From the NCBI GenBank assembly GCA_946803715.1, contig CAMPET010000046.1, positions 298,916 to 362,915 of the forward strand: a stretch of 64,000 bases of DNA, read 5' to 3'. Below, piece by piece: positions 22,701-32,487 of the stretch. The translations under genes were made by a program, and so were the position numbers. The notes below the pieces were generated by a model. The model did not search any database and was not told the DNA's origin. It worked only from the letters and a program-made list of their open reading frames with translations. Position 1 is the stretch's first letter; each line of letters begins with the position of its first letter. Source of the stretch: Beroe ovata (taxonomy: Eukaryota; Ctenophora; Nuda; Beroida; Beroidae).

Positions 22701-25062
22701 GTCACACGCTTCCATAGATCTCGATAAACAGAACCTATACTCGAGGTGCACATTTGGTATAGGGTTATTTGGGGGTGTAACTGTTACGGTATCAAAAGGC
22801 ATGACAGTTGGTATCTGTTGGTTACGTGGTAACTTTGCTGGTACAGTGTTTGCGGCCAGTACACACGTGTCCGTGCACGAGATCAGGGGACAATGATCCA
22901 GAACATTCGCAGATGTCGAGATTTCGATTCCAGTTTCGTGCAATTTCTCCGTGGTGTTTCTGTATATCCGTGTAGCGTTTCCCTCGATCTCAATGAAGCA
23001 TTGGTAACAAGCTATGGGTAGTGGTGTGGGGGCAGAAGTTGGGGGTTGCGGTTCCTCAGTTACAACTTCAGAACAGGAGCGGGAAGTCAAGAGAAGAAGT
23101 AGGTAAATCATATTCTGAAACGACGAAATACGGATAGGTTATGGCATAATGTACCTAGACTATAAGCTACAGACTACTAAACAGCATGGAAAAGCTCCAC
23201 TGACCAGCCAAATTATGAACACTAAAACAGTCTACCTATCTGTATGCCCGAATGATTGTGAAATTTCTCGGAAAAGCGATCACTGGAGGACACAAATATT
23301 TTCTGATTAAATATGCAAAATTTATGAGCAAAGTATTATTGTTGTTATTTTTATTTATCCTAGAGTCCTAGGTAACTGGTAAAGGGTTGATGCATCATCA
23401 TATTGACTTCCTACTAGTTCATTTTGGGACGATTTTCATATCGGCTACCAAACAGGGGAAATATAAGAATAGCAAATTAGGAGTTATCAATATTCTCAAA
23501 CATGGTCCGTCGAACACACCCACACCTGAGAATTGAAAGTTGGTGGGGCAATTTAGGGTGTTTCACAGTGTCTAGCTTCCTATACACTATACTATACCAG
23601 TCATGATATCAACATTCAACATGGTAAATGATGCTGGTAGGTACCCATGGCACGATATTGATATGTCCTCAATCCTTATACTTAGTGGATGTGTTAATTC
23701 AATCAGGTATCAATCATTTGCATTTTTCAATTTCCGACTGAGAATAAGTGCGGATACATTTCAATGGATGTCTGAGGGCTGTCTGCAATTGATCTGCAAG
23801 TGTGCAGCTGCGTACCAAATTTCTGCGATCATGTATTTGCCACCAGTCACTTCACACGTCTTACCCTATAAGGCAGACTAAATAGAGTGGCCAATGGTCA
23901 TATCAAAAATCGTAATCATACCTACAATAAAGAAACAGGTGCTGAGACGAAACATCTCACAACGTAACTGGAGAGGACAAAAGAAATGGGGCAGGGATAA
24001 ATATGTGCGAAGGATATAGGGTCAATATACATTAAACAGTAATATACATTATATAAACAGACGCATTATATGGTCCATCCCCTGCCCCTTGATTGAATTC
24101 AGTAGGAGAAAATTTGATTGGAAAAACTGAATATAGATACTATTCTAAAACGCTCGGTTGAAATAAGAAACTGAGAAATAAAAATGATAACGAGGCATAC
24201 CGGTAATAACAGCTGCTAAACTGTCGCGTTATAAATTTAACTGTCGCGTTACTAAAAATTGGACTGCACACTCCGTAATATAAAAGGGTTGTCCTCGGTT
24301 CTCTAGGCTTTTTAATCAGTTTTTAATAGTTTTTAATAGTTCAATTAACACTAATAATTACACTCGAAGCTGCCTCTATCCTCTTGTTTCATATTTTGCA
24401 TATTTTCAGGAATGGAATGCATTCAATGCCCGAGGTCAGGGAGGTTGGCAAAATTAGTCCCGTGAGGTTCAGCAGCTTCGAACCCGAGACCAAGTTAGTT
24501 TGTGTATTCCTCAGAACTCAGGCTGTGATTTAAACCAGTCTTATAGCTCAGATTGCACCTGATTCATAGTCTGATATGTCTGATCCTCCGCAATCGTCAG
24601 GCTCCCTGACAAAGAAATGTCGAATGACGAGGAAAATGAAGAGATTGAGAGTAACCACTTCATCTCACGTGATACCACTGAGGAAACAAGACTCGTGAGT
24701 GACTCTCATTTCCCAATGAATGCATTGCCCATTCGGGGGCCGGGGAAATTAATGATTGTTGGAGCAGTTCAAGTTCTTTTCATTCAGATTCATGAATATC
24801 TTATTCAATGGAACATCACATATTTCCAACTTTACAGATTCTGTGCATCAAGTGCCAGTTAAACCCGAGTCACGTGAGTGGAAACCTACACTTGAAGCTG
24901 GAGTTCCAGATGAACGACAACATGGTCCGAATAATGAGCACGGATATCAACGAACACGAGGATCCCGTAGCTCTTGTCGATGAAATTATCTCATACGGTC
25001 TTCTCAATAAAACCGACAGAGATATGGTCCTGGAGTCGCTCGTTGAGTGTCTCTCAACTTGA
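15902..25062 (+). CDS. NRBP: Nuclear receptor-binding protein (NRBP) pseudokinase
   Basis: Eleven exons join in phase to 483 residues: 15902-15991, 16078-16236, 16348-16535, 16609-16697, 17211-17297, 19974-20066, 20906-21075, 21247-21419, 24410-24493, 24601-24694 and 24838-25062. Family landmarks are EESPCGRW near residue 18, GVEVVWNE, VFITEYYAAGSL, ILSALSYLH, FIQHDGLVKLGS, CAPEY, and TVDIYAFGILCLEIL. The C-terminal domain, starting at EETRLILCIKCQL, matches the WNK/OSR-like tail of NRBP. Catalytic residues are lost: the VAIK lysine is absent, HRD is HGY and DFG is LGS, so it is a pseudokinase. NRBP acts as an adaptor in trafficking and ubiquitin-ligase complexes. The start is less sure: an acceptor-like GCTTCAG lies 34 nt upstream, and a nearer CAG lies 1 nt upstream. 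Confidence 0.93.
17298..19973. repeat. 2.7-kb NRBP intron rich in GT/CA repeats
   Basis: This intron carries a CA tract at about 17790-17875 interrupted by a single N (17798), a GTCTGT-rich tract at 18085-18225, and a long GT run at 19700-19766. The open frames over these tracts read as Cys/Val or Thr/His runs and are artefacts of the dinucleotide repeats. No exon is seen in this intron. Confidence 0.85.
21076..21246. repeat. Dispersed TGACACCAC motif array in an NRBP intron
   Basis: Within this 171-bp intron the motif TGACACC[AG] followed by CT, AC or TT occurs about seven times at irregular spacing of roughly 10-45 bp. The same motif recurs in an intron of the large coiled-coil gene at 59220-59373. 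It is not a tandem repeat because the spacers differ. Confidence 0.75.
22329..23111 (-). CDS. Ly6/uPAR-like single-pass membrane protein, nested in the NRBP intron
   Basis: A single 260-residue open frame with no intron. Residues 1-14 form a short hydrophobic signal-like segment. The ectodomain (about 20-165) starts with a CYQC motif and ends CRE..CGEDLCN, the cysteine pattern of three-finger Ly6/uPAR domains; it carries possible N-glycosylation sites (NAT, NTT). A strong transmembrane helix spans about 170-192 (IVIGVCVLLLVLLIIGM) and is followed by a Lys/Glu-rich cytoplasmic tail. Ly6 proteins are extracellular ligand-binding domains, usually GPI-linked; here a helix and tail replace the anchor. 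It lies on the opposite strand within the 3-kb NRBP intron 21420-24409. The ATG is 3 nt after a TTTCAG acceptor-like site. The function is unknown. Confidence 0.75.
   Translation of the reverse strand: MIYLLLLLTSRSCSEVVTEEPQPPTSAPTPLPIACYQCFIEIEGNATRIYRNTTEKLHETGIEISTSANVLDHCPLISCTDTCVLAANTVPAKLPRNQQIPTVMPFDTVTVTPPNNPIPNVHLEYRFCLSRSMEACDSFSELKSTGGCREERCGEDLCNDRFSSNRKRNIVIGVCVLLLVLLIIGMVAIWYFKIRQPKAYKEVAEEAEEGPQKKTWSGRSVLLRAGFVKQRVSEIEDEEKKEGPSSKNKGNKKDVELSKI
23112..24409. other. Remainder of the large NRBP intron
   Basis: This holds the likely promoter side of the nested antisense gene and AT-rich sequence. The open frame at 23603-23881 has no recognisable domain and I do not support it. CTGTCGCGTTA repeats twice near 24220-24250. 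The tract ends in the TATTTTCAG acceptor at 24409 that feeds the next NRBP exon. Confidence 0.5.
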
Positions 25063-25671
25063 AGTTGGACACGTTCTCTTTCCGCCAGAGCACGTTCTCT
25101 TTCCGCCAGAACTCGTGCTTTGCTGCTATGGTATTCAATACGACAAACACATGTATTAGACAGTGCAAATTGTACGTGCAGAGTGCACTCCATTCCTGTT
25201 GAACACACTTCCAGATACTGCTAATTATTTGCTTATGTTATTGTTATTTAGGTTAACATCTGTAAAGTTTAGAATTGTACAGTTGCCATCGGATTTGTTA
25301 CACTTATACTATAGGTTGAGCGGCTGGAGATGCATGATGTATAGGATATTACTTTTATTACTAGGATTGTTTCGTTATCTAATAATAATATGAATGTCAT
25401 GACGTCATGTGTTCTGTGTTGGATGTTGATCACTGATCAGTGCAGTTGCACTCGGCATTGTTGCCCATGCCATGCCGTTACACTTATAACTTTAAGTTAC
25501 GCTGAAAGTGAAATATAATTTAACTCAAACTGGATGTAGCAGTAAATCTCAAAATCTGTAAATTGCATTGATGAGAATGAGATGTCGAGAATGGAGAAGA
25601 GGCCTACGTATATTATGGCAATGGCATGCCGGCATGGCTATTGCATTTCATTGTATCGTATTCGTAGTTGT

Positions 25672-25771
25672 TTGTCGATCGATGATAGACCCTGTCGAGA
25701 ATTTCGTTTCGCGCGCGCGCAGCGTAAACTTATTCTCAGGCTTGCATCAGCGGTCTGGCATCGCCCGATAA
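25672..25771. mobile_element. hAT-like miniature element, copy C (100 bp, nested)
   Basis: It begins TTGTCGATCGATGATAGACC and ends CATCGCCCGATAA, with a GCGCGCGC core. It is flanked by the exact 8-base duplication GTAGTTGT at 25664-25671 and 25772-25779. The right flank continues into CGATCGATGATA, the start of another family member, so this copy has inserted into the left end of an older element. There is no coding capacity, so transposition would need a transposase supplied elsewhere. Confidence 0.85.
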
Positions 25772-25897
25772 GTAGTTGTCGATCGATGATACTGATAGAA
25801 TAGCCTATGCGATTTTTTTCAGATTTTTTCGGCAGANGGCATTGTTGCCCATGCCATGCCGTTACACTTACACTTACAGTTTAACTTTTAAGTTACG

Positions 25898-25986
25898 TTG
25901 TCGGACGATGCCAGACCGCTGATGCAAGCCGCGAAGTTTGCGACGAAATTCTCGACAGGATCTATGATAGTATCATCGATCGACAA
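25898..25986. mobile_element. hAT-like miniature element, copy A (89 bp) with empty-site evidence
   Basis: The ends are TTGTCGGACGATG and CATCGATCGACAA, imperfect inverted repeats. The flanks are exact copies of AAGTTACG (25890-25897 and 25987-25994). The homologous segment upstream has a single AAGTTACG (25494-25501) followed directly by CTGAAAGTGAAATATAATTT, which is the uninserted state. Eight-base duplications are typical of the hAT superfamily. Confidence 0.9.
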
Positions 25987-26100
25987 AAGTTACGCTGAAA
26001 GTGAAATATAATTTAACTCAAACTGGATGTAGCAGTAAATCTGTAAATTGATGAGAATACAATATCATGGCAATGGCATGGCTACTGGCTGCATTCGTAG

Positions 26101-26228
26101 TTGTCGATCGATGATAGAATCTGTCGAGAATTTCGTCGCGCGCGCGCCGCGCAACTTATAGTTATTCTCAGACTTGCTGACGCAAGCCGCGTCGCGGCTT
26201 GCATCAGCGGTCTGGCATCGCCCGACAA
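26101..26228. mobile_element. hAT-like miniature element, copy B (128 bp)
   Basis: It starts TTGTCGATCGATGATAGA and ends GGCATCGCCCGACAA, with exact ATTCGTAG flanks at 26093-26100 and 26229-26236. It contains a GCGCGCGC core and an internal inverted pair GACGCAAGCCGCG / CGCGGCTTGC. It is the longest complete copy with an exact target duplication in this window. Confidence 0.9.
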
Positions 26229-26416
26229 ATTCGTAGGGGTTTTTAAGTCCGGCCCTATCCACTGTCGTCGGCGCCGCGCAATCAAGATTACCTTGCCTGC
26301 AGTTGCCAGGCCAGCGAGCAGCAAAAGTAGTAACTACTGAACTAGGGAGCTGGAGTAGTGGAGTAACCCTACATTGCATTAACGCTACAACGGTAACATA
26401 ATTTAACTACGTAGGT

Positions 26417-26621
26417 TTGTCGATTGATGCATGATGCAATGATTGATGACATGATGATCACGCCCGCAAAACGAAATTCTCGACAGAGTCTATCATCGAT
26501 CGACAAAGAATTTCGTTTCGGGCCTGCGGCGTAAACTTACTCCTAGACTAGACAGACTTTGCATTTGGACTTGATGACGCAGCTCCGTGGCATGGATCAG
26601 CGGTTTAGTATCGCCAGACAA
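26417..26621. mobile_element. Composite of two miniature element remnants
   Basis: Positions 26417-26506 run from TTGTCGATTGATG to CATCGATCGACAA, a complete element-like unit. Directly after it, 26507-26621 resembles the right part of copy B (AGAATTTCGTTTCG .. CGGTTTAGTATCGCCAGACAA) without its own left end. The arrangement suggests nested or tandem insertion with later decay. Confidence 0.65.
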
Positions 26622-26928
26622 CTATAGGCGACAGCCTGTTATTCCACACTACGATCTGCAAAAAGGTCGGGAATTACTAAATTGAGAACATATTTCATCT
26701 TTTTGTATTTTACCTATTTGGGACAAAAATTTTGTCTATAAATATTTTGCTTTGATTGTTGTATCAAATTCAAAATTCTGAGTGTATAACAATTGCCTTA
26801 CACATTTGCACCAAGTTATATCACATTATCAATTATGTTAAGGCAGCATCCAGCCAATCACGGATCATAGATTGAGTAATACTGTATTCCTGCTTAGCTC
26901 AGTTATGTGACATAATCAGAAGAAAATC

Positions 26929-27685
26929 ATGAGAAGATCTATGGTTTGTAGATTTCACAATACTTTCTCTAAACAGAGACTTAAATCAGATAGATTTGCT
27001 CAGGAAACAGATCTTAAAAAAGATTGTGACTATATCAGCCCAGCAGATAAATTATCCAACATTCGCAGAATAAGGTATCTATCACAAAAAGGAGCACATT
27101 ATATCTGGTATATAATCCTGTAGAATATTTTATTTATTTATTCTATGGACAAATGTTTTTGAAAATCATATGACGAAATAAATTTCTTTCCGATTTCAAA
27201 GCTTATATCCAGACACGGGAAGAAGCTAGATGAAACACCTGAAGAAATGGCTCTTAAGCTTTATACCACTGAATTGCATGAATGGAATCACAGATACTGG
27301 CAGAAAGCAAATGCCAGTTATTCATATGAGAAAGTAAAATATTTGAATCAGGTGAGTATGGAGAGACTAAGTTTTATTTCTCCTTACCTTATACTTCTGA
27401 AGTTGCCCCTGGCTTTCACCTATTTCTATATTTATAGCATAATAATACTATCTGCAGCTTGAAGATAATGCCACTGAGAACAGTGAAGATTTTGAAAATC
27501 AGATAAACGAATTCTACAGAGCCTATCTCTATTCCAATAAAGAACAGTTCCACCAATACACTAGTGAATGGAGACAAGCTAATATCAAGTTGATGTACTT
27601 ATCCTGTAGAGCAATGAAGTCAAGACTGTTGAAAAGAACTAAACAAACTATAAATATTCTAAACATTAAGAGGACAACAGGCTAA
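26929..27685 (+). CDS. COA8: COA8-like mitochondrial cytochrome c oxidase assembly factor
   Basis: Three exons (26929-27074, 27213-27351, 27458-27685) join in phase to 170 residues. The core DCDYISPADKLSNIRRIR matches the DxIGPPDKxSNLRP block of COA8 (APOPT1), followed by the conserved ELHEWNHRYWQKAN and the C-terminal EFYRAYL..HQYTSEWRQANIKLM segments. The Arg-rich, acid-free first 20 residues look like a mitochondrial presequence. COA8 protects and promotes assembly of respiratory complex IV in mitochondria. The second exon acceptor is at TATATCCAG (27212); a nearer TTTCAAAG would break the frame. TRMT44 starts 121 bp downstream on the same strand. Confidence 0.88.
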
Positions 27686-27787
27686 ATGATATGCTGTTTC
27701 ATTATGTCATTATCGAAATATTTACATGACTGCAAATTGAGACATACAGCGAATTGAGTGAACGTAAACACACCCAAGATCAATTAT

Positions 27788-27806
27788 CTTCCTGTTTTAG
27801 ATAAAA
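27788..27806 (+). promoter_or_regulatory. 3' splice acceptor just upstream of the TRMT44 ATG
   Basis: The sequence CTTCCTGTTTTAG is followed by ATAAAA and the ATG at 27807. It reads as a strong 3' splice site, but only 121 bp separate the COA8 stop from this ATG. A trans-splice acceptor or the end of a short 5'-UTR intron would explain it. Confidence 0.6.
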
Positions 27807-29528
27807 ATGTCTGATCCTGAACAAAGTTGTCCAGAATTTGTAGAAATACAAGATGTTGTTAATCTCAGCTCGGTTTTTGAAACAGTTCTTACAAGGCCCC
27901 AATTGATTTTTGAAAATATCAAGTATTGCCTCTTGGATTCTGAGTCAGATCTCCTCTCCCCTGATAACAAATCTTATCTTTCCAAGGAGGAAAGTATCAT
28001 ATCTGATCTAGTTGGAGCATCTTATAGTGATGATTTCAGTAAAGCCTGTAAAGGTGAAGTTCTTATAGCATACAACCAAGCAGACACAATATATAAGATC
28101 ATAGGTTGCTATGGTCAATCATGTTGGTTGATATTTATTGCTGATTATGAAGGCGTCCACAAATCAGTCCATTCCTTTATCTGTGTGAAGTGTGACTCGA
28201 GTTCAGTTGGTCAAATGAAGTTGTTCTCTGAAGCTTGGTTGCTGAATGAGAGTACAATCAAGGAGTACAAAGTTTCTAAGTTGAAGAAGTGGCTTACTAT
28301 TCCTACATTTGAACATAAGCCGATGTCCAATAAGTTGGTATGCCCTAAGCAATACCATTATACTTATACTTCACTGAAACGAAAGTACTATGGCCTGATT
28401 TTAGCTGCATGGGATATGCAAACTGACCCAGACAAATTCATACATGAAGATTTAGGTATTGCCGCATACCTCATTTGCATATGGAGTTCTCGGTATGGAG
28501 AGGATGCAAGATCTCATGTAAGATTTGTGGATATTGGATGTGGGAATGGCCTCTTGGTTTATATTCTGAATCAAGAAAATTTCAATGGGTATGGTATAGA
28601 TGTTAAGTCTAGGAATATTTGGTATACCTTGTTCTCTCAAAGCACATATCAGGAGCGTTTTTTCGATCCTCAGAACTGGGTTGAGTTGAAGGAGAGCAAT
28701 TGGTTAATTGGAAATCATTCTGATGAGCTCACCCCTTGGATACCATATGTTTCTCTCAGAGTCTCTTATCAGTGTGAATTCTTTGTGCTGCCTTGCTGCC
28801 CTTGGAACTTCGATTCTAGGTTTTCAAGAGTCAACTCAACAAAATCTTCGTACCAATGCTACTTAGATTACATTGAATCAGTAATAGCAGATTTGGGATT
28901 CAGCTCTCAGAGAGATGTCATGAAGATTCCATCAACCAAACGAACTTGTTTTGTTTCCGATGGACGTACTTACTCCATTAGTCACACTGAATCAAGAATT
29001 GATCATGCGCTATCAATTATTAAAGCCAATTCCCATACTTCAGAACTGAACTGCGTCTCCCGCTCTAAAGAAATAGAAGTAAGGAATGGTACAAAAATTG
29101 ATAGATCTATTTGCGCGAAAGTAGTTGAATTCACAGCTACTTTACTTCTCCAAAACGTCAAGTCTAGTGATACTGTTTGGTCACCTGGCCAATCCATTCA
29201 TCTTAAAGATTTGGTATCCGAGATTGAACAGAGTATTCCATTCCATGAGGCAATGAAAAACCAAGATGGTGGCATCCAGACTGTCTTCAGGAACAATCAT
29301 CAGATATTCATGGTTAGGGATGGAAGAGTTTCATTGAGAGACTGGTCGAAAGAAGTCTCCAAGAAGGCCAAATCTCGGAAGCCAAATGGGAAGTATGACA
29401 AGACAGCACTTCGAAAGTCTAAGATGTGCTGGTTCTATTCGAATCACCCACAAGGCTGCAATTTAAATTCTGATACCTGTCAGTATGCCCATGGTTCTGA
29501 TGATCTGTGTTCACCTTTGCCTAAATAA
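27807..29528 (+). CDS. TRMT44: TRMT44-like tRNA(Ser) (uracil-2'-O)-methyltransferase
   Basis: This single-exon gene of 573 residues is the longest uninterrupted reading frame in the 25-53 kb section. TRMT44 (Trm44) transfers a methyl group from S-adenosylmethionine to the ribose of U44 in cytosolic tRNA-Ser. The SAM-binding motif VDIGCGNGLLVYIL lies near residues 244-257, followed by GIDVKSRNIW, the family signature WLIGNHSDELTPWIP, and FFVLPCCPWNF. A CCCH zinc finger (CWFYSNHPQGC..C..H) closes the protein at about 545-566, as in the human enzyme. The ATG is 6 nt downstream of a textbook acceptor (CTTCCTGTTTTAG at 27788-27800), yet the COA8 stop is only 121 bp away. Lack of introns contrasts with its neighbours. 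Confidence 0.95.
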   Translation: MSDPEQSCPEFVEIQDVVNLSSVFETVLTRPQLIFENIKYCLLDSESDLLSPDNKSYLSKEESIISDLVGASYSDDFSKACKGEVLIAYNQADTIYKIIGCYGQSCWLIFIADYEGVHKSVHSFICVKCDSSSVGQMKLFSEAWLLNESTIKEYKVSKLKKWLTIPTFEHKPMSNKLVCPKQYHYTYTSLKRKYYGLILAAWDMQTDPDKFIHEDLGIAAYLICIWSSRYGEDARSHVRFVDIGCGNGLLVYILNQENFNGYGIDVKSRNIWYTLFSQSTYQERFFDPQNWVELKESNWLIGNHSDELTPWIPYVSLRVSYQCEFFVLPCCPWNFDSRFSRVNSTKSSYQCYLDYIESVIADLGFSSQRDVMKIPSTKRTCFVSDGRTYSISHTESRIDHALSIIKANSHTSELNCVSRSKEIEVRNGTKIDRSICAKVVEFTATLLLQNVKSSDTVWSPGQSIHLKDLVSEIEQSIPFHEAMKNQDGGIQTVFRNNHQIFMVRDGRVSLRDWSKEVSKKAKSRKPNGKYDKTALRKSKMCWFYSNHPQGCNLNSDTCQYAHGSDDLCSPLPK

Positions 29529-29611
29529 CTTGTACCGACCAATTTGTTAACGCTTCAATTTCCTAGCAGATGCCTCACTTATGACTTAGACTGAGAAAAT
29601 TGACTGAGTGT

Positions 29612-30726
29612 ATGCCATACTTTGTAGCCCTGCATACTGGAGCTGGCAACTGTTCTAACGAGACCAATAAAAAGTTGAAACTTCTCTGTAAGAGAGTTGG
29701 TTCACAAGTTGCAGCTGCTCTGGCTAGTGATGCATCAGCAGATGAAGCAGCAGTCCTTGGAACTTCCCTGCTGGAAGATTCGCCACTCACTAATGCAGGG
29801 CTAGGCAGTTCCATCTCACAAGAGAGACAAATACGAACCGAGGCATCACTCTGTTCTACCCTGTCTGGATTTCATTGCGTTGGAGATTTGAGAGACATAA
29901 AGCACCCAATTCATCTTGTTCAACATATGGCCCGAGAAACTCTTACAGCGAACTCCAACTTCATTCCACCAAGAATTATGGTGGGTGATTGGGCTATCGA
30001 GCGTTACTCAAAACTTGATAGCTCAATTGTTCACACCAACATTTGTACCAAACAAAGTATTAAATTATACAGCAAAGCAGAGAAATATTTCAATGTGGAT
30101 TCATCAAAAGACGGCGACACTGCATCTGCTGACAACATGCAGGAACCTGTCTCTAAGTCAGAAAGAGACATCCCCGGGATTGAAGACACCGTCGGTGTGA
30201 TCTGTCTTGATAAGAGTGGACACCTGTCTTGTGCAATGTCCTCCGGAGGCTCAGTGTACAAGTACAGTGGAAGACTCGGTGGGTTTGGGTATGATGTAGT
30301 CATCACTTTGGGTATCACTTTGATCTCAGATCTGATGATGTTGATGTTAAGATCCACATGACCACTCCCTCTATCCCAGGTCAGTGTTGTGCCCATGGTG
30401 CGGGTTGTCACGTGACGTCAACACGTGGTATCGTTACCACTGGCAACGGTGAACAAATCATCAACAAGCTCCTTGCTGTGACTCTTCACCTCAAAACGGA
30501 ACAATCGCCAGACCCCCTATCGGTCCTTGAGTCGTGTTTTGATAGTGACGAAAAGAGATTGTGTGGTTTTCTCATGGTTGAGATGGATGGTGGATCTGTT
30601 AATCTTCATGTTCAGCATACTTTGACGAACATGGTGTTTGGATATTTGTCAAGTGGTATGGATAAACCTGCTGCGAAAATACTGACTCAGAAATGCCCGG
30701 TTTTTCTTCAGACAATGAAATTGTGA
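29612..30726 (+). CDS. TASP1: Threonine aspartase 1 (taspase-1)
   Basis: Two exons, 29612-30278 and 30380-30726, give 337 residues. TASP1 is an Ntn-hydrolase that self-cleaves and then cuts nuclear regulators such as MLL and TFIIA after aspartate. The N terminus has FVALHTGAGN (family FVLHAGAG) and LLEDSPLTNAGLGSS; the autocleavage site is the Asp-Thr of EDTVGVICLD, with Thr about residue 193 (human Thr234), followed by AMSSGG and GRLGQCCAHGAGCHVT. The human enzyme is about 420 residues; the C-terminal part here is shorter. The first in-frame ATG is at 29612; translation from TTG at 29600 is unlikely. An acceptor-like ATTTCCTAG lies at 29566 and a four-codon upstream frame begins at 29570. 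TRMT44 ends 83 bp before the ATG. Confidence 0.92.
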
Positions 30727-31045
30727 TTTGTGATAGATATTGATTTCAATGATTCATAACAATCGGTGTTCGGTAATTTGTTTCATAATTTGAATTTTCC
30801 TCTTATTCTCATGTAATTTCCACTCTCCTATCATAAAGCAACATACATTACATCATGCAAATATGCAAATATCCTGCTCTCAATTGCAATTGGAAAATAT
30901 TTATAATGAACGATCAAACCTCAAATCAGCATAGAGCTGAGCATTACGCATCAATACATGCAAGCTACAACGATCTGACATCGACTAACCCACTGTTAAC
31001 ACTAACTGTCACCACTAACACTGTCATGTTAACACAGAAGTAGCG
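30727..31045. other. Short intergenic gap between TASP1 and EB1
   Basis: About 320 bp of AT-rich sequence with AACACTAACTGTCAC-type repeats near 30995-31035. It ends in a weak acceptor-like TTAACACAG 8 nt before the EB1 start. No gene is seen. Confidence 0.5.
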
Positions 31046-32443
31046 ATGGCGATGCCAATCAACGTAACGAGTACATCCAACAACATGGACACTCTGAGTA
31101 GAAACGAGCTTATTGGGTACGTCAACGAAACACTCGAGCTCAACTACACCAAAGTGGAGCAAATGTGTTCAGGTTAGAACATTATTATGACAGTAATTGT
31201 CGGTTGAAGAGGGCAATACACCTAGCTGAAAACTAGTATAGACCAGTCCATATAACATGGACCAGTCTATTTGAACTGGTATTCCTATGTCCAAGTCATA
31301 TAGTCATAGGATAGTGTTGTATGTCCATCACTGTTTCGTTTTTGGGAGTTAGGGCAAACTTACAGGAATTTCTTATCCTCAGTTTGTCTGTGGGCAGATT
31401 ACCATAGACGTGTTCAATTTGTACTCATTAGAGGTGGATGACCAAATCCCCAATGATCTGTAACTCAATACCATGTTTTAACTTTTACAGCATGACAATT
31501 ACAGTTCATTATACTCACCAGAGTGCAGGTTCATTGTACTAGTACAATGTGCACGGCGTGTATGTTCATTTCACTCCATATATGGACATTTTTAAGATGT
31601 TTATACCATATAAGGTCATGCTATGATCAAAAACTGGGACGCTAAAATAGTTAACTTATCATATACGCACTGGATTTTGCACATTGCTTCGAACTGTATA
31701 CATACAGTGTGATACATCGTGGAGATGTTCTGTACAGAATTTAGTATACATTTTACGGCAATGTACAATGTACATTACATATTATACATTGAACATCGAT
31801 TATGCATTCGACATGAGCATGATTAGTAAATTTATGATCGTATGACGTGATAATATGCATATTGAATATGATAGACGATTCTTACATGCATATCGATCGT
31901 TACATAATGACTTACACATACACACTCGATTATTATACTCAAATTGTTCATACATATCAAAATTTGTACGTTTGATGCTTCTAAAGATGATGAAACCGCT
32001 CTTTAGAAACCTTCACGTTCGTAAGGAAAAGAAAATGAAGTCCATTCGAGGCATAACCATTCTTAATTGATCTATGGCGCATTGTACAGTACGGCAATTA
32101 CTCCACACTGACATGCAATTGTGTATGAGCATGTGTGCTAATACCTTGTCCCTGTTTAGTGATCATGCGTGTAAAGTATTGTTTACCATGACCAATGTTT
32201 GGGGGCTATTCTTTCCTTGTACACCTACGTCTTTTATGGACTAAGTCAGCTTATAAAAGTAGAGCGGTTAAAGTAGCCAGTGTAAAATTACCACTGGTTA
32301 CCGTTGGGCGTTGGCAACAAACATACTGCGAAGTATTGTCCCTCGACAAGAACATTGATTATAGCTGTTCCCGTCAAGATATGTTATCACTTGGCACGTT
32401 TATTACGGTGTAGTAATGGCCAAGTCGGTACGGTAATGCCGAC

Positions 32444-32487
<44 letters not shown>

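Larger units (their letters stand above)
25063..26900. other. Mobile-element-rich spacer between NRBP and COA8
   Basis: Two homologous segments are present, about 25456-25800 and 25838-26228. Both begin GGCATTGTTGCCCATGCCATG and a single N at 25837 separates them. They differ by small insertions and by miniature element insertions listed separately. The first copy preserves an empty site (AAGTTACG at 25494-25501) where the second has an element. No gene is supported. Confidence 0.7.

Noticed and set aside
26065-26379. Arg/Ala-rich open frames over the miniature elements
   Set aside because: The frames come from GC-rich element cores; no transposase motif is present.
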